The position numbers and the translations under genes were made by a program. Below, one piece after another: positions 42,701 to 52,390 of a DNA stretch of 64,000 nucleotides. Location of the stretch: NCBI GenBank assembly GCA_030374765.1, contig JARGXX010000002.1, forward strand, positions 62,001 through 126,000. The letters run 5' to 3'. The notes beneath the pieces are model-generated. The model was not told the origin of the DNA. It saw nothing but the letters and a program-made list of their open reading frames with translations, and made no database searches. Each line of letters starts with the position of its first letter. Within the stretch, counting starts at the first letter, position 1. This DNA comes from Agarophyton chilense (taxonomy: Eukaryota > Rhodophyta > Florideophyceae > Gracilariales > Gracilariaceae).

Positions 42701-43421
42701 CAGTTTCCGTCCGGCTTGGCCAATTTCGCCTGCACAACGATCAGATTCAGCAAGCCTAGAATTGTCTGCTAAAGTGAGTAGTTCAGCCATGGCCTCTGAG
42801 TTCACAACTGACAAGCCACCTTCATGGACTGCAGGGGTTGTGGTTGACCCAGACCCCCCCAATTCTGTAAGATACTCATCGCCATGGACTCTGTCTACAA
42901 CCTTCCCGTCGGATTGAATATCATACTCAGGGGAAGTTTCATTTCTGTGGAAAGTCGGCGGAGCTCCAGAATTGCTAGATTGCACTTCCAATGTGGGTCC
43001 GAGGCGCAGATCCCAGCAGTTTGGCCATGCAGCAGGCAATGAAGAGCTTAACGCAGTGAAGGGGATGAGTAAAACAGCGCTCGGTGGAGAGAGCGTCAGC
43101 CAGGGCGTTTAAATCGTCTTGGCCAGTGAGGCGTCTCTCCGGAAATCTCTTGGAGTCACACGGCGTATTCTCAGCGGCCTTGACGAGGTTAACGACTGTC
43201 TAAAGACGCGCAGGTAGCCAGAACAGGCAGGCAAGAAGCTGCTCATCTGGGAGTTGGACGGTGCGATGTGCCAAAGCGGCGGTGAGCGCGACGCGGTCGG
43301 GCTCGTGTTTGTGCAGCGGGAACGCAGGGTCAGAAGGGAGTTGCTAGAACGGATCAGTGGTAGATAAAGAGAGCGGAGGGAGTGGAACTACTGTCGGGGG
43401 CGCGTCTTGCGGCGGCGACAT
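39800..43421 (-). pseudogene. long disordered acidic protein gene, decayed
   Basis: A chain of protein-like frames on the minus strand whose composition (Glu, Asp, Ser, Thr, Ala, Gln rich, few aromatics) is uniform over 3.6 kb, so they belong to one protein. The start is probably the ATG at 43421 (MSPPQDAPPTVVPLPP). That frame runs for about 150 codons but is crossed by TAG at 43344-43346, 43200-43202 and 42975-42977. It contains a plausible folded helical part (LPDEQLLACLFWLPARL, DDLNALADALSTERCF). Downstream pieces at 43039-42659, 42598-42368, 42371-41949, 41901-41497, 41350-40901, 40860-40516, 40425-40222 and 40210-39800 change frame repeatedly. A three-hairpin insertion sits between two of them. 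No known domain seen. A very intron-rich live gene is the alternative, but frame changes without splice signals argue for decay. Confidence 0.55.
41357..41486. repeat. three consecutive hairpins
   Basis: Hairpin 1: arms 41357-41381 and 41383-41407 (GCTTTCGGGTT...; two mismatches, essentially no loop). Hairpin 2: CGCTGACGGAA at 41423-41433 against TTCCGTCAGCG at 41435-41445. Hairpin 3: CCTGTTCTGG at 41453-41462 against CCAGAACAGG at 41477-41486. They lie in the gap between two reading-frame pieces of the decayed acidic gene. Confidence 0.9.
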
Positions 43422-43806
43422 GATGTGCGGCTATTCCTTCAAAGTGGGCGCGCCTTCGAGGAAGGACGCGCACACATTGCGTCGAGTTGAGGAACGAAGC
43501 GCGGCGGAGACGGCGCGACGGGGTGGCATCGGGCGCCGGCGCGGCTGCGCGTGTGCGCGGCATGCGGCATGCGGCGGATGCTTGCAGCTCGCGGGGGGGA
43601 ACGAAGTCGAAAGGCGACGCCGAGCGGAAGGCGTTAGGTGGAAGCGGCAAGGGGGTGTGGGCCGAACTGGAAATATTGGTTGGACTGCTTCTTCGAGGAT
43701 ACATGCAGGCGGTGCAGTGTGGTGGATACAGTCGCAGCATAAGTTTTGGTTGGATTTTTGCTTACGCCTGGCACAGGTTGCATCAAATGCATGAAATGCA
43801 AGCGCA
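43422..43806. other. GC-rich divergent intergenic region
   Basis: The most GC-rich part of the window. Long open frames on both strands here reflect the composition (Arg/Ala/Pro-rich in every frame). It separates the minus-strand acidic gene from the plus-strand ORFs and may be a bidirectional promoter. Confidence 0.4.
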
Positions 43807-44733
43807 GTGAAAAAAAGACGCGCTTTTGTTTTAGAAAAGGCTACAGTAATACGAGCAAGTAAAAGGGCTCGTAAAGTCGCCCCTGCACTACCCCTACTTT
43901 TATCAGATGCTTCCGTTTTACATCGTACCTTTTCGCCACCGAGATCGGTTTCCCCATATAACAAGCCTATTCTTCGTCATGCTGTGCAGAATCCACCGCA
44001 ACCGCAGCCACACATGTATCATTCACACTCGCCCCCAGCCCATAGAAATATCTTGCCTGCCGCTTCACGGGCTCCTGGAGCTCCGGGACGTGGTCATGCG
44101 TCTTTTGAAAGCAACAGTGTCACAATCCCTGAGCCAGGGCGTACTCATCCAGTGGCTTTATCTTCGAATGAGGCCAACCCTTCAGCCGCCCCACCCCCAT
44201 CGCCTTTCACAGCCCTGCTGGACGCTATTCCTACTCCCAACGTACCTGGGAGTATTGCCGTGATAGCGAAGGCGAAGACGAACCGTTTAATGGGCAGTAT
44301 TATGCCACAATCGACCCAGGCAACACAGTTTGGGACGCAAGCCATGCCCTCCAGCATCCGCCCTGTATTCCTGCCGCCGATGAGTTCTACCCACACTGAG
44401 AGCTCTGGTATTCAGCCCAATATGGAAAAACTGGCGGCTCCTGTCACTCAGAATGGGCCGAGTGATACGGTTTTTCCACAGAAGGCAGCAGATGAGAGTT
44501 TAAAGACCTCTTCTGATATGCCTGCGAGTAAACAAGAAGTGAATGTGTCAAATGTTAAAGAAAGGCTTTCAGAAACGTCGAGACATTCTCCCGTTCTGCA
44601 ATCAAGACCGAGATGGAATACTGTTCTTATCGCACCGCCGCCATCATATCAATCATCGATTGCACACGTTTCAACTCCGTCGATGCTGGCCAATGGCGAC
44701 TGTCTGCTACGGTGGCCCCTCTTCCCCGTCTAA
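43807..44733 (+). CDS. Pro/Ser-rich disordered ORF
   Basis: About 308 codons, open from a GTG with no ATG at its start; the first in-frame ATG is well inside, so this may be an internal exon or a truncated gene. The product is basic at its start (KKRRAF, SKRARK) and otherwise Pro/Ser/Thr-rich without visible domains. It shares a frame with 44803-45549, separated by TAA and further stops over 70 bases. An unrecognised intron could join the two. No family assigned. Confidence 0.4.
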   Translation: MKKRRAFVLEKATVIRASKRARKVAPALPLLLSDASVLHRTFSPPRSVSPYNKPILRHAVQNPPQPQPHMYHSHSPPAHRNILPAASRAPGAPGRGHASFESNSVTIPEPGRTHPVALSSNEANPSAAPPPSPFTALLDAIPTPNVPGSIAVIAKAKTNRLMGSIMPQSTQATQFGTQAMPSSIRPVFLPPMSSTHTESSGIQPNMEKLAAPVTQNGPSDTVFPQKAADESLKTSSDMPASKQEVNVSNVKERLSETSRHSPVLQSRPRWNTVLIAPPPSYQSSIAHVSTPSMLANGDCLLRWPLFPV

Positions 44734-44802
44734 AAGCCGGCTACTGACCCTAAGATAGAAGAGAGTGAAAAACCACTTTCTATCGTGTAATAGCGCCGGA
44801 GA

Positions 44803-45549
44803 ATGTATAACAAACTTGCAAATGAGTTGGACTCACCTAGGCAGTTTCCGGACTCCAGCTTTAGATCTTTTTCGGGACGGTCTATAAGTACATCTTACTC
44901 GAGACATGAGTCCTCGAATTCTCTTACTCCGCGCCACGACGACCGATCAGAAACATTTGTACCTCAACGGTGCTCGACCAACACAGGAAATGCGAACTCT
45001 GGTGCTAGTCCTGACAACGACCAGCGAGAAGTGTTTCTGAAAGATTCACAGAACGAGGAAGTCAATGTCAGACCTGTTGTTTTCAATCAAAACAAAAGCG
45101 CGGGACAGAGAGCGATCGAGGCCGCCGATAAGGTTTCAACTGCAAAAGATGGGCCATCACTCGAAGAAACTGAGGCCATGGTTGGAGCGGACTCTGAGCC
45201 TGGTGTGATGCCAACGCCTAGCAATGGGGATGTTGTTGAAAGAAATGTGCGCGAGGGAGGGCGAAAAAGTGTTCAAATTTTGGCTGCACTCGAAGGCGAA
45301 CCTGAAGTTCCGATGAAGGAGCGGCTCGCTGCCGCGGTGGCCAGATACCGCAGAATATTAAAGCTTGGGAACAGCATCGGAATCACTTCGTCTCCCAGCT
45401 TCTATTCCCACAAGAATATCTCGCTTCCATCTGCAGACAGTGTGGATGTGTCCGAAATAGGTGTGAAGTACGCAATGCTGGTAGTCCCGATTATCCTGAC
45501 CGTCCCTAACACGTTCGGCAGTTCTTTGATGGATTGGAATATCAGGTGA
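44803..45549 (+). CDS. Ser-rich ORF with helical C-terminal part
   Basis: 248 codons from ATG. Residues 1-110 are Ser/Arg/Asn-rich and disordered. A conserved-looking helical segment (VPMKERLAAAVARYRRIL) lies at about 170-190, followed by a hydrophobic stretch (AMLVVPIILTVPNTF) near the C-terminus that could be a membrane segment. Same frame and same composition as 43807-44733, so probably the same gene split by an intron or a lesion. Not recognised. Confidence 0.35.
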   Translation: MYNKLANELDSPRQFPDSSFRSFSGRSISTSYSRHESSNSLTPRHDDRSETFVPQRCSTNTGNANSGASPDNDQREVFLKDSQNEEVNVRPVVFNQNKSAGQRAIEAADKVSTAKDGPSLEETEAMVGADSEPGVMPTPSNGDVVERNVREGGRKSVQILAALEGEPEVPMKERLAAAVARYRRILKLGNSIGITSSPSFYSHKNISLPSADSVDVSEIGVKYAMLVVPIILTVPNTFGSSLMDWNIR

Positions 45550-45765
45550 ATAGCGCAAGCTGCGAAAGAGAACACAGAGATCATCATTTATGATTATACT
45601 GGTAGCTTGGTTGTAGAACCAGGAAATTTGTCTGCAAGCTGTATGTGAATAATACAAAAAGAAAAGTTCATGTCAGTAATGAGCAAACATTCATTTGAAG
45701 AGAATCAAGAGGCATGTTTTGCACCAATGGCAATCCCAGGAGCTTGCCAGTCACCGGAGCTTGGC

Positions 45766-46284
45766 TCAGGAATGCAATAAAGACTGGAAAAAAGTCGCAG
45801 AACCTTGATCAGTGATAATATTGTGAGGTAAGCCTGTGTAAACGGTAGCCCAGCACTCAAAGATCGTAGAGTGGATTGCCTTCGTAGATAAATCCGGTAG
45901 GAACATAGAAGCACTGAACCTTTTACCTTCCGTGCGGAAAGAAGGAATGGTGGGGGCGGCGAAGAGGCTGGACGTTCGGGGAGCGCGTAAGGAGTGGAGG
46001 CATCTTGGCTGCCCATTTTTTTGGAACTTCGCCGAGCCGTGGGCGTATGAAGTGATACCCAGGCATTGGTTTCGTTTTGAAACAACAGCTCGTGCCCTAT
46101 TTCGGGCGTGCATGGCACAAAAGCGACGAGTGCGCTGCAATCGTGCCACGTGTGGCGCACGCAAATCGCAAACATATCCGCCTAGCTTTGCGCCATCAAC
46201 TTGATCGACCCTTATCTCTCGTTCGAGAAAGCCACGCACCAGTGCATATTTCTGTGCCGACTCTTCAGCCGTTTCGACTTCCAC
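45766..46284 (-). pseudogene. retroelement integrase fragment
   Basis: A 172-codon frame whose last ~55 residues (45930-45766) read MFLPDLSTKAIHSTIFECW, VYTGLPHNIITDQGS, matching the region around the second catalytic Asp of retroviral-type integrases (W..IYTG.P..I..DQGS.F). The upstream part has no recognisable zinc finger, and the downstream Glu region is out of frame. I take it as an isolated LTR-retrotransposon remnant inserted between two host-like genes; the family is not determinable. Confidence 0.4.
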
Positions 46285-46419
46285 CTTCTCTCAGAACGCG
46301 ACTTTTTCCTCCCTTCTTCCAATTCCGAGGCCAACCTCTCTCGTCATCGCCGCTAGATCCCTCGCTACTTGGATCGCTGCGTCTTGCGCCACTTCCACCT
46401 AACACTCCCAGATCCCAGC

Positions 46420-48270
46420 ATGTCGATTCCGGATGTCCGATCGCCTCAACCTCATGTGCAGCTTCGACAAAGTGCCAAACACATTGTTCTCTCTCTCTCA
46501 GATGGGGCAACCTTAGAAGACGTAGATCCGCTGCCTTTCACGCTCTCTCTGGCGGAGGTTGTGCTATGTGCAGCTGTACACATTGAGGAGAGAGTTCCTT
46601 TTATTCAAGCAGTACTCACACTACCACCGCACCACCAAGATGCACTGGCTACTTCCATTTGCCGCATGACCGTCCAAAAGCCAAAGGAAACGCGCGTGCT
46701 AGTTCAGATCCCTGTCAACGACGAGAACCTCCACCGCACCAATCTTTCACCTTCCACAAAATCACCCTTCACAGAAAAGTCACACAGTCCTCTTTCTGCC
46801 CCACGGGGCATTGCGCTGGAAGACTTCAAGGCGCTCGCTGGAGAACGAGACAACCTCAGCAGAAAGCTTGCCGCTTGTAAATTCGGCAAGAACAAGGCAG
46901 TGGAGCTATCCTAGGGCTTGAAAAACAACCCGGAAGAGGCTTCCGACAATATTCGCTTGCTGGAGACGAAGCGCAAAGAAAGTGCTACAGAATTGTTGAA
47001 CAAGTCAAAAGCACTCATAGAAGCCACGACTGCACCGCGCTGAGCTCACGTTGCTGCCGAAGAAGTCGACATTTTGCGCCCAAAGGCCGCTTCTGCCGAA
47101 TAGTTGGAAGAAAGCCTCAAAGGAGCCAGCAAGAGGCTGGAAGAGGGCTCTGAAATGCGGAGGGCGACTAAAGACCTCGAAGCACAACTATCTGCGTTTA
47201 GGGAGACAGAAGAAAGACTGTCCAAGCACACCGACTACCTCGAATCGCAGCTTACGTACAGCAACACCCGCAGTACCCAGTTTTCCAAGTTGGCTGAAAA
47301 CCTCATAGCTGAGATGGAGAAGAAGGACGGTGAGATCAAAACTCTAAAGAGTGAAAACTGGTCGTTGAAGACAAATATGGAGGCTGCCAATCAACAGTTG
47401 GCCGCATTTCTCATGCAGTTTGCGCAAACGACATCGAGAGATACTGCAATCAATCGTGCTTTGGAAGACATGTATGCGACGGTGAGGACTCCAAATTCCT
47501 TGGACGTCGCCCAGACTACCACAGATCAGACCACTTCGACGACAGCTGTGCCGATGTCCGATGAGCTCGTCAAAGAACGTGCATGTGATATCTTGTTCAA
47601 AGATTCGCTTGTCGGCATAACATGGACTGATATTGTCGAATGCCTGAATGGGGTCATGGATTCTTGGTATGATATTAATGCAAATGAAGACACGGAAGGT
47701 CCTTCCTTGGGAAGCAGCAGCGAGGCAGAGATCTACCGCCAGCCATACCTCTCGGCTTCTGAACAACCGAGTGTCCTCTCACGGCCCAGTCAACAGATCA
47801 TCAACACAAACGCTAGCTACATCTACAGCGATGCCGAACATTTGGAAAATCTGGGGCGGTCCTGGAAATCTCTGGAAGAAAAAATACGTACGTCAAGGGT
47901 TGTCGAGAGAGCTCAGGAGGTTGAGATTGCGCGACTAAACGCGAAGCTTGACACGAGTGGGTTAATGACCGCCAAGCTTGACGACGTTATGAAGGGAGCC
48001 GACGGGCTTCAGAAGGGAATATCGAAAGAGAAAGAAACCCATTTGCGGGGCATTGCCGAAGCTTTTAAAAGAGAACAGCGCATCGCCGAGGAGGCTCGCA
48101 AAGAAGCCAGACTGATGGCGAAGAATCGTAAGACCATACTCGAAGATTAGCGCGCAAGTTCTTTGGCTGCTGCTCGTGACAGTATCAGAGCGAATCAAGA
48201 GAGAATCCCGAGAGAGGAGGTTGCGTCGGTAATTCATTCGCGAGAGGATCCACACCGAACTACGGTATAG
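46420..48270 (+). pseudogene. Hook-like coiled-coil protein, broken by in-frame stops
   Basis: One frame from ATG 46420 (MSIPDVRSP) to TAG 48268 (about 616 codons), crossed by TAG 46912-46914, TGA 47041-47043, TAG 47101-47103 and TAG 48148-48150 but never shifted. Residues about 25-85 (LSLSDGATLEDVDPLPFTLSLAE, VLCAAVHIEERVPFIQ) resemble the C-terminal part of the Hook domain, which in Hook proteins binds dynein. That link is tentative. From about 47104 the sequence is a long coiled coil (LEESLKGASKRLEEGSEMRR; VERAQEVEIARLNAKLD) with a disordered insert. If it was a Hook-type adaptor, it linked cargo to microtubule motors. The stops suggest decay, although preservation of a single frame over 1.8 kb means the lesions are few or recent. 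Confidence 0.45.
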
Positions 48271-49318
48271 ATGTACTGCACGGCCGCTGGGATCCAGCCC
48301 AGTACCTTCCGTACAACATCTAACTGTCTGGTTTAATTAGGGCACGACCACTCCCCCGTATCACTTCATTACCCGCCGTGTCGACCTGTGGGGAGGGCAT
48401 CCAGTGCGCTGCACGCCGAAGATGTCTGCGCCCTCCGGAGCAAGGAAGGAAGTCCCCGTTTTCAAGGACCCCACGTCTGCGCCGAATTGAAAACAATTAT
48501 GCACGACTTTCCTTTTTGCTTTTTCTGACGAGTTGGAGAATCGCTTTCGACGTGAATGTGCTTCACCTCTGGCGAGCGTCGCATCGTCAAAAGCCGCACG
48601 TTCAGAGTCCAACCCGTCGTCCACGCACATACCTAGACTACCTCCGTCTGTCGAATCGTCATCCTTCTTTCCGATGGCCTAACGCAGTGCGCTGCTGATT
48701 CCGTCTAGCTCGTCTAACAGTCGCGATCGCTGCACTTGCTCCCCCCACTCCTGCGTATCTTCGCCATGTGCGCAGTTGCGTTGCATCCTGCGGTCCTACG
48801 GAAACCCTCAATGATCGCCTTCATCCATTCGCCTCCCTCTTGCCTTGCCCATGTCGCAACTTTAAATCGCGGGAAACGATGCCCAGCTTGTGGAGATCTT
48901 CGATGGCAATTGACCTCGTGGCTACTGTATAGAAGAACCTACTTGATGGCATCTCTTCGCAATAATTTCCGAAGCGAAAGCGAAAGAAAGACATGCTGTT
49001 AAGCGACAACGACAAGCGGCGCTTCAGGCGAGAAGGCTACTTGCACTTGAGGCAGGTGGCATAGCGCGCGCAGGTGGCCGCGCTGCTCCGCGTCACCGAC
49101 CACTTCTATACAACCAAGCAATACAAGTTACACGATTCGAACAAGGACATTCTTCCGCACTTTCCGCAACACGTAGAGTTAAGCTCTCTGCCGCGTCGCA
49201 CCCCCGTTTTCTCGCTCTGCGAGCAGAAACCCGAGTTATCCACACGTGGGACATTGTTATTTCAGTCTGGTGGGTAACATGGGAAACCTATTTCAAAGGC
49301 CCTCATGATGGTGAACAG
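48271..49318 (+). other. possible 5' exons of the intron-array gene
   Basis: An ATG at 48422 opens MSAPSGARKEVPVFKDPTS before a stop. A later frame at about 48960-49280 reads AKAKERHAVKRQRQAALQARR, then ALLRVTDHFYTTKQYK, ending at TAA 49277. The last bases before 49319 end in GTGAACAG, a good exon end at the first donor of the array. Whether these belong to one transcript cannot be told. Confidence 0.25.
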
Positions 49319-50294
49319 GTGAGTTTGCTACGTTTTCTGCTCTACACTATGGACGGAGACCTGACATATTTTTGGCTGTGGTTGCGAAGCGACAGAAAAT
49401 TGGAATGAGAGAGCAGGAGTCGTTGAGTTTAAGGTGAGTGCGAGTGCTACAGGTGTCTCGAATAGATTCAGGAAGGGTATCTGACATGTTATTTTTTGCT
49501 GCTGCGAAGCGACGGAGAGGAAAGAATGGGTTAGGAGGGAAACCTCCTTGAAGGAAGTGATTCAAGCAAGTTTCTCAGGAGGTGAGTGCGTCACTGAGGA
49601 AATTTCTTTCCGTTATTGACGGAGATTTGACTTGTATTTTTTTATTGTTACGAGAGTGCGGGAGACGTTGTATGAAGGAGGAATGATGGAAGGGCGGGTA
49701 AGTGCGAGTGCTACTGGTATCTGGTATTGATTTTGGAATGAGTTCTGACATGTTTTTTTTGGCTGTGGCGAAGCGACAGAGAGGAGCGATTGGGTGAGTG
49801 GGGGACATCCTAGAAGGAGTGGGCCAGGAAACTTGGTTAGGAGGTAAGTGCGTCAGTGAATTATTTTTGTTTCGATTTTTGATGGAGGTCTGACTTATGT
49901 TTCTTTCTTGTTACGACAGTGAATGATCGGGAAATGGTGGCATACGAGGTAGGTCCAAGCTGCAATTGTATCTGGTATTTGTCAGGGAAGGGGATCTAAC
50001 TTGACGTTGTTTGCTGCTGCGAAAGAACAGGGAGAAAACACTGGACGAGAGATGGAATAAGTGGTCGCTATAGAGGTGAGTGTCGTGTTGATGTGGTTTG
50101 GGTTTGTTTTGTGATGGATATCTGACATTTGTCTGTTTGATGAGGTAAATGCAGAAAGGGGCCAACACAAAGAGCAAATGTTTGGCAGAGGTAAGTTTGT
50201 TTATATGGAATGTGCTTGCATTAAGCGAAGAGTTGGGTTCTAACTTGTGTAATTCTGTGATGTCTATATAATTATATGGGAATTTGTGATTGAG
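49319..50294 (+). other. array of eight short introns and seven micro-exons
   Basis: Introns at 49319-49395, 49434-49517, 49582-49656, 49698-49779, 49844-49919, 49949-50030, 50076-50154 and 50191-50294. All start GTRAG or GTAGG, carry a TCTRACWT-like branch motif, then a T-rich run and an AG acceptor. Exons between them are 38, 64, 41, 64, 29, 45 and 36 nt. Exons 1-3 can be read together as NWNERAGVVEFKRKEWVRRE..., then VRETLYEGGMMEGR; later exons lose a common frame. Introns 2 and 4 share GCGAGTGCTAC, introns 3 and 5 share GTGCGTCA, and the 64-nt exons resemble each other, so the array grew by duplication of intron-exon units. The coding product is not recognised. Confidence 0.6.
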
Positions 50295-51023
50295 GAAGAT
50301 GAAGAATGAACTGGTGGTACCACTTGGAGGGTTCTCGGAAAATTGAGGGTTGTTCGCGTCGCGCGAAGCGCGACGCGAAGTGAAGCGCAAAGATCGGAGG
50401 ATGTGATGCGGAGCAGGTCACCACATGTGAAATGGGAAGATTTCATTCAACGTACAAAGAAGACCCGTTTTGGGTCTCCGTTGCAGGATCGCAGTATAAT
50501 GCACTGGCCATTAGGGTCATTAGAGGGCATTAAAGTGAATGTGCAGCGCATTTCAACGGGTCATACTAGCTACGATACCTGCGCGAAGGGAATGATCATG
50601 CGCTAGATAGCATTCGATATTTCTTTCACTATTGGCAGAATTCATGGTCTAAAATGAATAAGTATCGAAAGATATTTTCCAAGTTCTCTTCCATTCTTCC
50701 TAGTGTCCTGGTTTTAGTACGAATGTTTGCTAGTTTTCTACATTCTCCCCAAAATTCACTTGGGCTAGTATTTTTGCGCTAGATATTCTGGCATCAAAAA
50801 TCTGCGAATCTATGAATGCTAACCATAGACATTCTAGCACACCCAAACTAGAAATCTAGAACCCAATACTAGCATTCCGAAAACACAGACGAAGTTCAGC
50901 TTACCTTCAACATCTCTGATACATTGCTACATACTGCAGACGGCCGTATCCAGGGCACAGATCCACATCACATCCGAGTCTACACTCTCTCATTTGATAC
51001 CACCCGTTCTATTTCATTGATAA
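50295..51023. other. no clear gene; downstream of intron array
   Basis: Contains a perfect 12-bp hairpin with a GAA loop at 50353-50379 and a plus-strand frame 50403-50606 (MRSRSPHVKWEDFIQ...) that could be a terminal exon of the array gene. The rest is AT-rich without signals. Confidence 0.3.
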
Positions 51024-51233
51024 GTGATACAAACCTATTTAATTCTCACCATCGACAACGCTTCTCGCGCTGCGCTTCATTTACTTCCCTCTGGTCGGGT
51101 GATTGCACGCATATCTCACAACTTACAAGTCCGTACGTCTGGTATGTCACCATGCGATAAAATCGTTGCCTTCGATGATGATCGCGTTGAGGTTTGGCAG
51201 CTTCCCATCCCCTTCATTTCAACCTTTGGCTAA
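51024..51233 (+). other. possible WD40-like propeller fragment
   Basis: A 69-codon frame without ATG. It reads LHLLPSGRVIARI, a turn, then KIVAFDDDRVEVWQLP, the hydrophobic-DD-V-VWQLP ending typical of one WD40 blade. One blade only, so it would be an exon or a relic. Weak. Confidence 0.25.
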
Positions 51234-51684
51234 TGGAAGCGAACGGTACAGTTTTCAAAAATCTCGTCTGCGATCGAAGAGATTCATGATTCACGAGGAC
51301 TGGTCGTCGCAGCAGAAAGCCATATGACTGCGTTCAAACTAACAGAACGGAAACCAAGAGTTCGGATTAAACCACGTGTCGCTCAAATGTGCAGAATATA
51401 AATCGCAATAACGAACTAACGAGAGCTATAAAGGTATAAACGACTACAATAGGCTTCTCAACTTATTTCGGAGTAACAGTAAAAAGAATCAAAATGATTT
51501 TCTCTGATGCTCTCCCTTCTCCTAACAAAAACGCTTAAACTTCTTTCACGACCTTCCATGGTTTCCTTCCAGCATGTGGAGAAGCTCCTGGTCGTTCAAT
51601 TTGTGCGCATGCTTAGTTTTACTTCACCTTTCAGTCAAGTACGGTGCGAACTTCATCTCTCTCTCCGATTCACCAATTAAAAAT
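51234..51684. other. no gene seen
   Basis: Short frames only; AT-rich sequence with no repeat or RNA signature that I can identify. Confidence 0.4.
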
Positions 51685-52390
51685 CTATCTCTCTCCTCTT
51701 CGACTCCGCAGCCACCTGCCTCTCATGTGCAAGGTTTTCTCATAGGATCTGATTCTGTTCCTGTGAATTACGGTTGGAATAGTCAATCTTCTTCGATAAT
51801 TCATCGATCTGCTAATTATTACTGCTGCTACGATTTCTAGAACTTTTTTTAACGAAGGAGAATATTGTCGATCATCTCCTAACACCCCTCTCCCAAACCT
51901 TCCCTCATCTTCTTTTATTAGCTTCGACGTATTCGACGGAAGCTCTTCAACTTCATTAGGCGTCCCAATTCGACAAACACAAAAAACCTTAAATGCACGC
52001 ATTGAAACAACTGTAAACTCTTTATTCGCCTTCATTGCGAGAAATTTGTATATCCTAGACACGTCATTCTCCCTACACTTAGACCAATTTGATCTTATTA
52101 TTGTAAACAATTGCTTTGTTCAATTGAACTGATTCTTCAAAACTACTGCATCTCGAAAGCTAACAGGTATTGAACTAGATTTAATCTGCTCCATCCGCCC
52201 ACTGAATTCCTCCTTAGAATCCACGTTGGTATTGTTAAACCTCATTTTCCCCACCTTCCCATAGGAATCTCTTGTAATACCGTGTAATATCGTAACACCG
52301 CAATCTAGTTCGGCAGGCACCATTTTTTTGCCTACAGCCGAACTCAAAGCCTTTTTCGACTGTTCGTCGTCATGTAAAATGCTTCACAAA
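51685..52390 (-). pseudogene. unrecognised ORF broken by a TGA
   Basis: Two frames in the same phase, 52347-52120 and 52110-51685, separated by one TGA (52122-52120); the open reading extends upstream to about 52390 (LHDDEQSKKALSSAVGKK). Together about 230 residues: a region with ARG/ASP-rich helices, then FTIIRSNWSKCRENDVSRIYKF and VSMRAFKVFCVCRIG. The pattern (short helices with conserved Trp, then a VLFHVCRIGT-like block) reminds me of DNA-binding proteins carried by algal transposons, but I cannot name the family. Confidence 0.3.

Noticed and set aside
43354..43810. Long Arg/Ala/Pro-rich ORFs on both strands
   Set aside because: Simultaneous open frames on both strands in the GC-richest part of the window are compositional.
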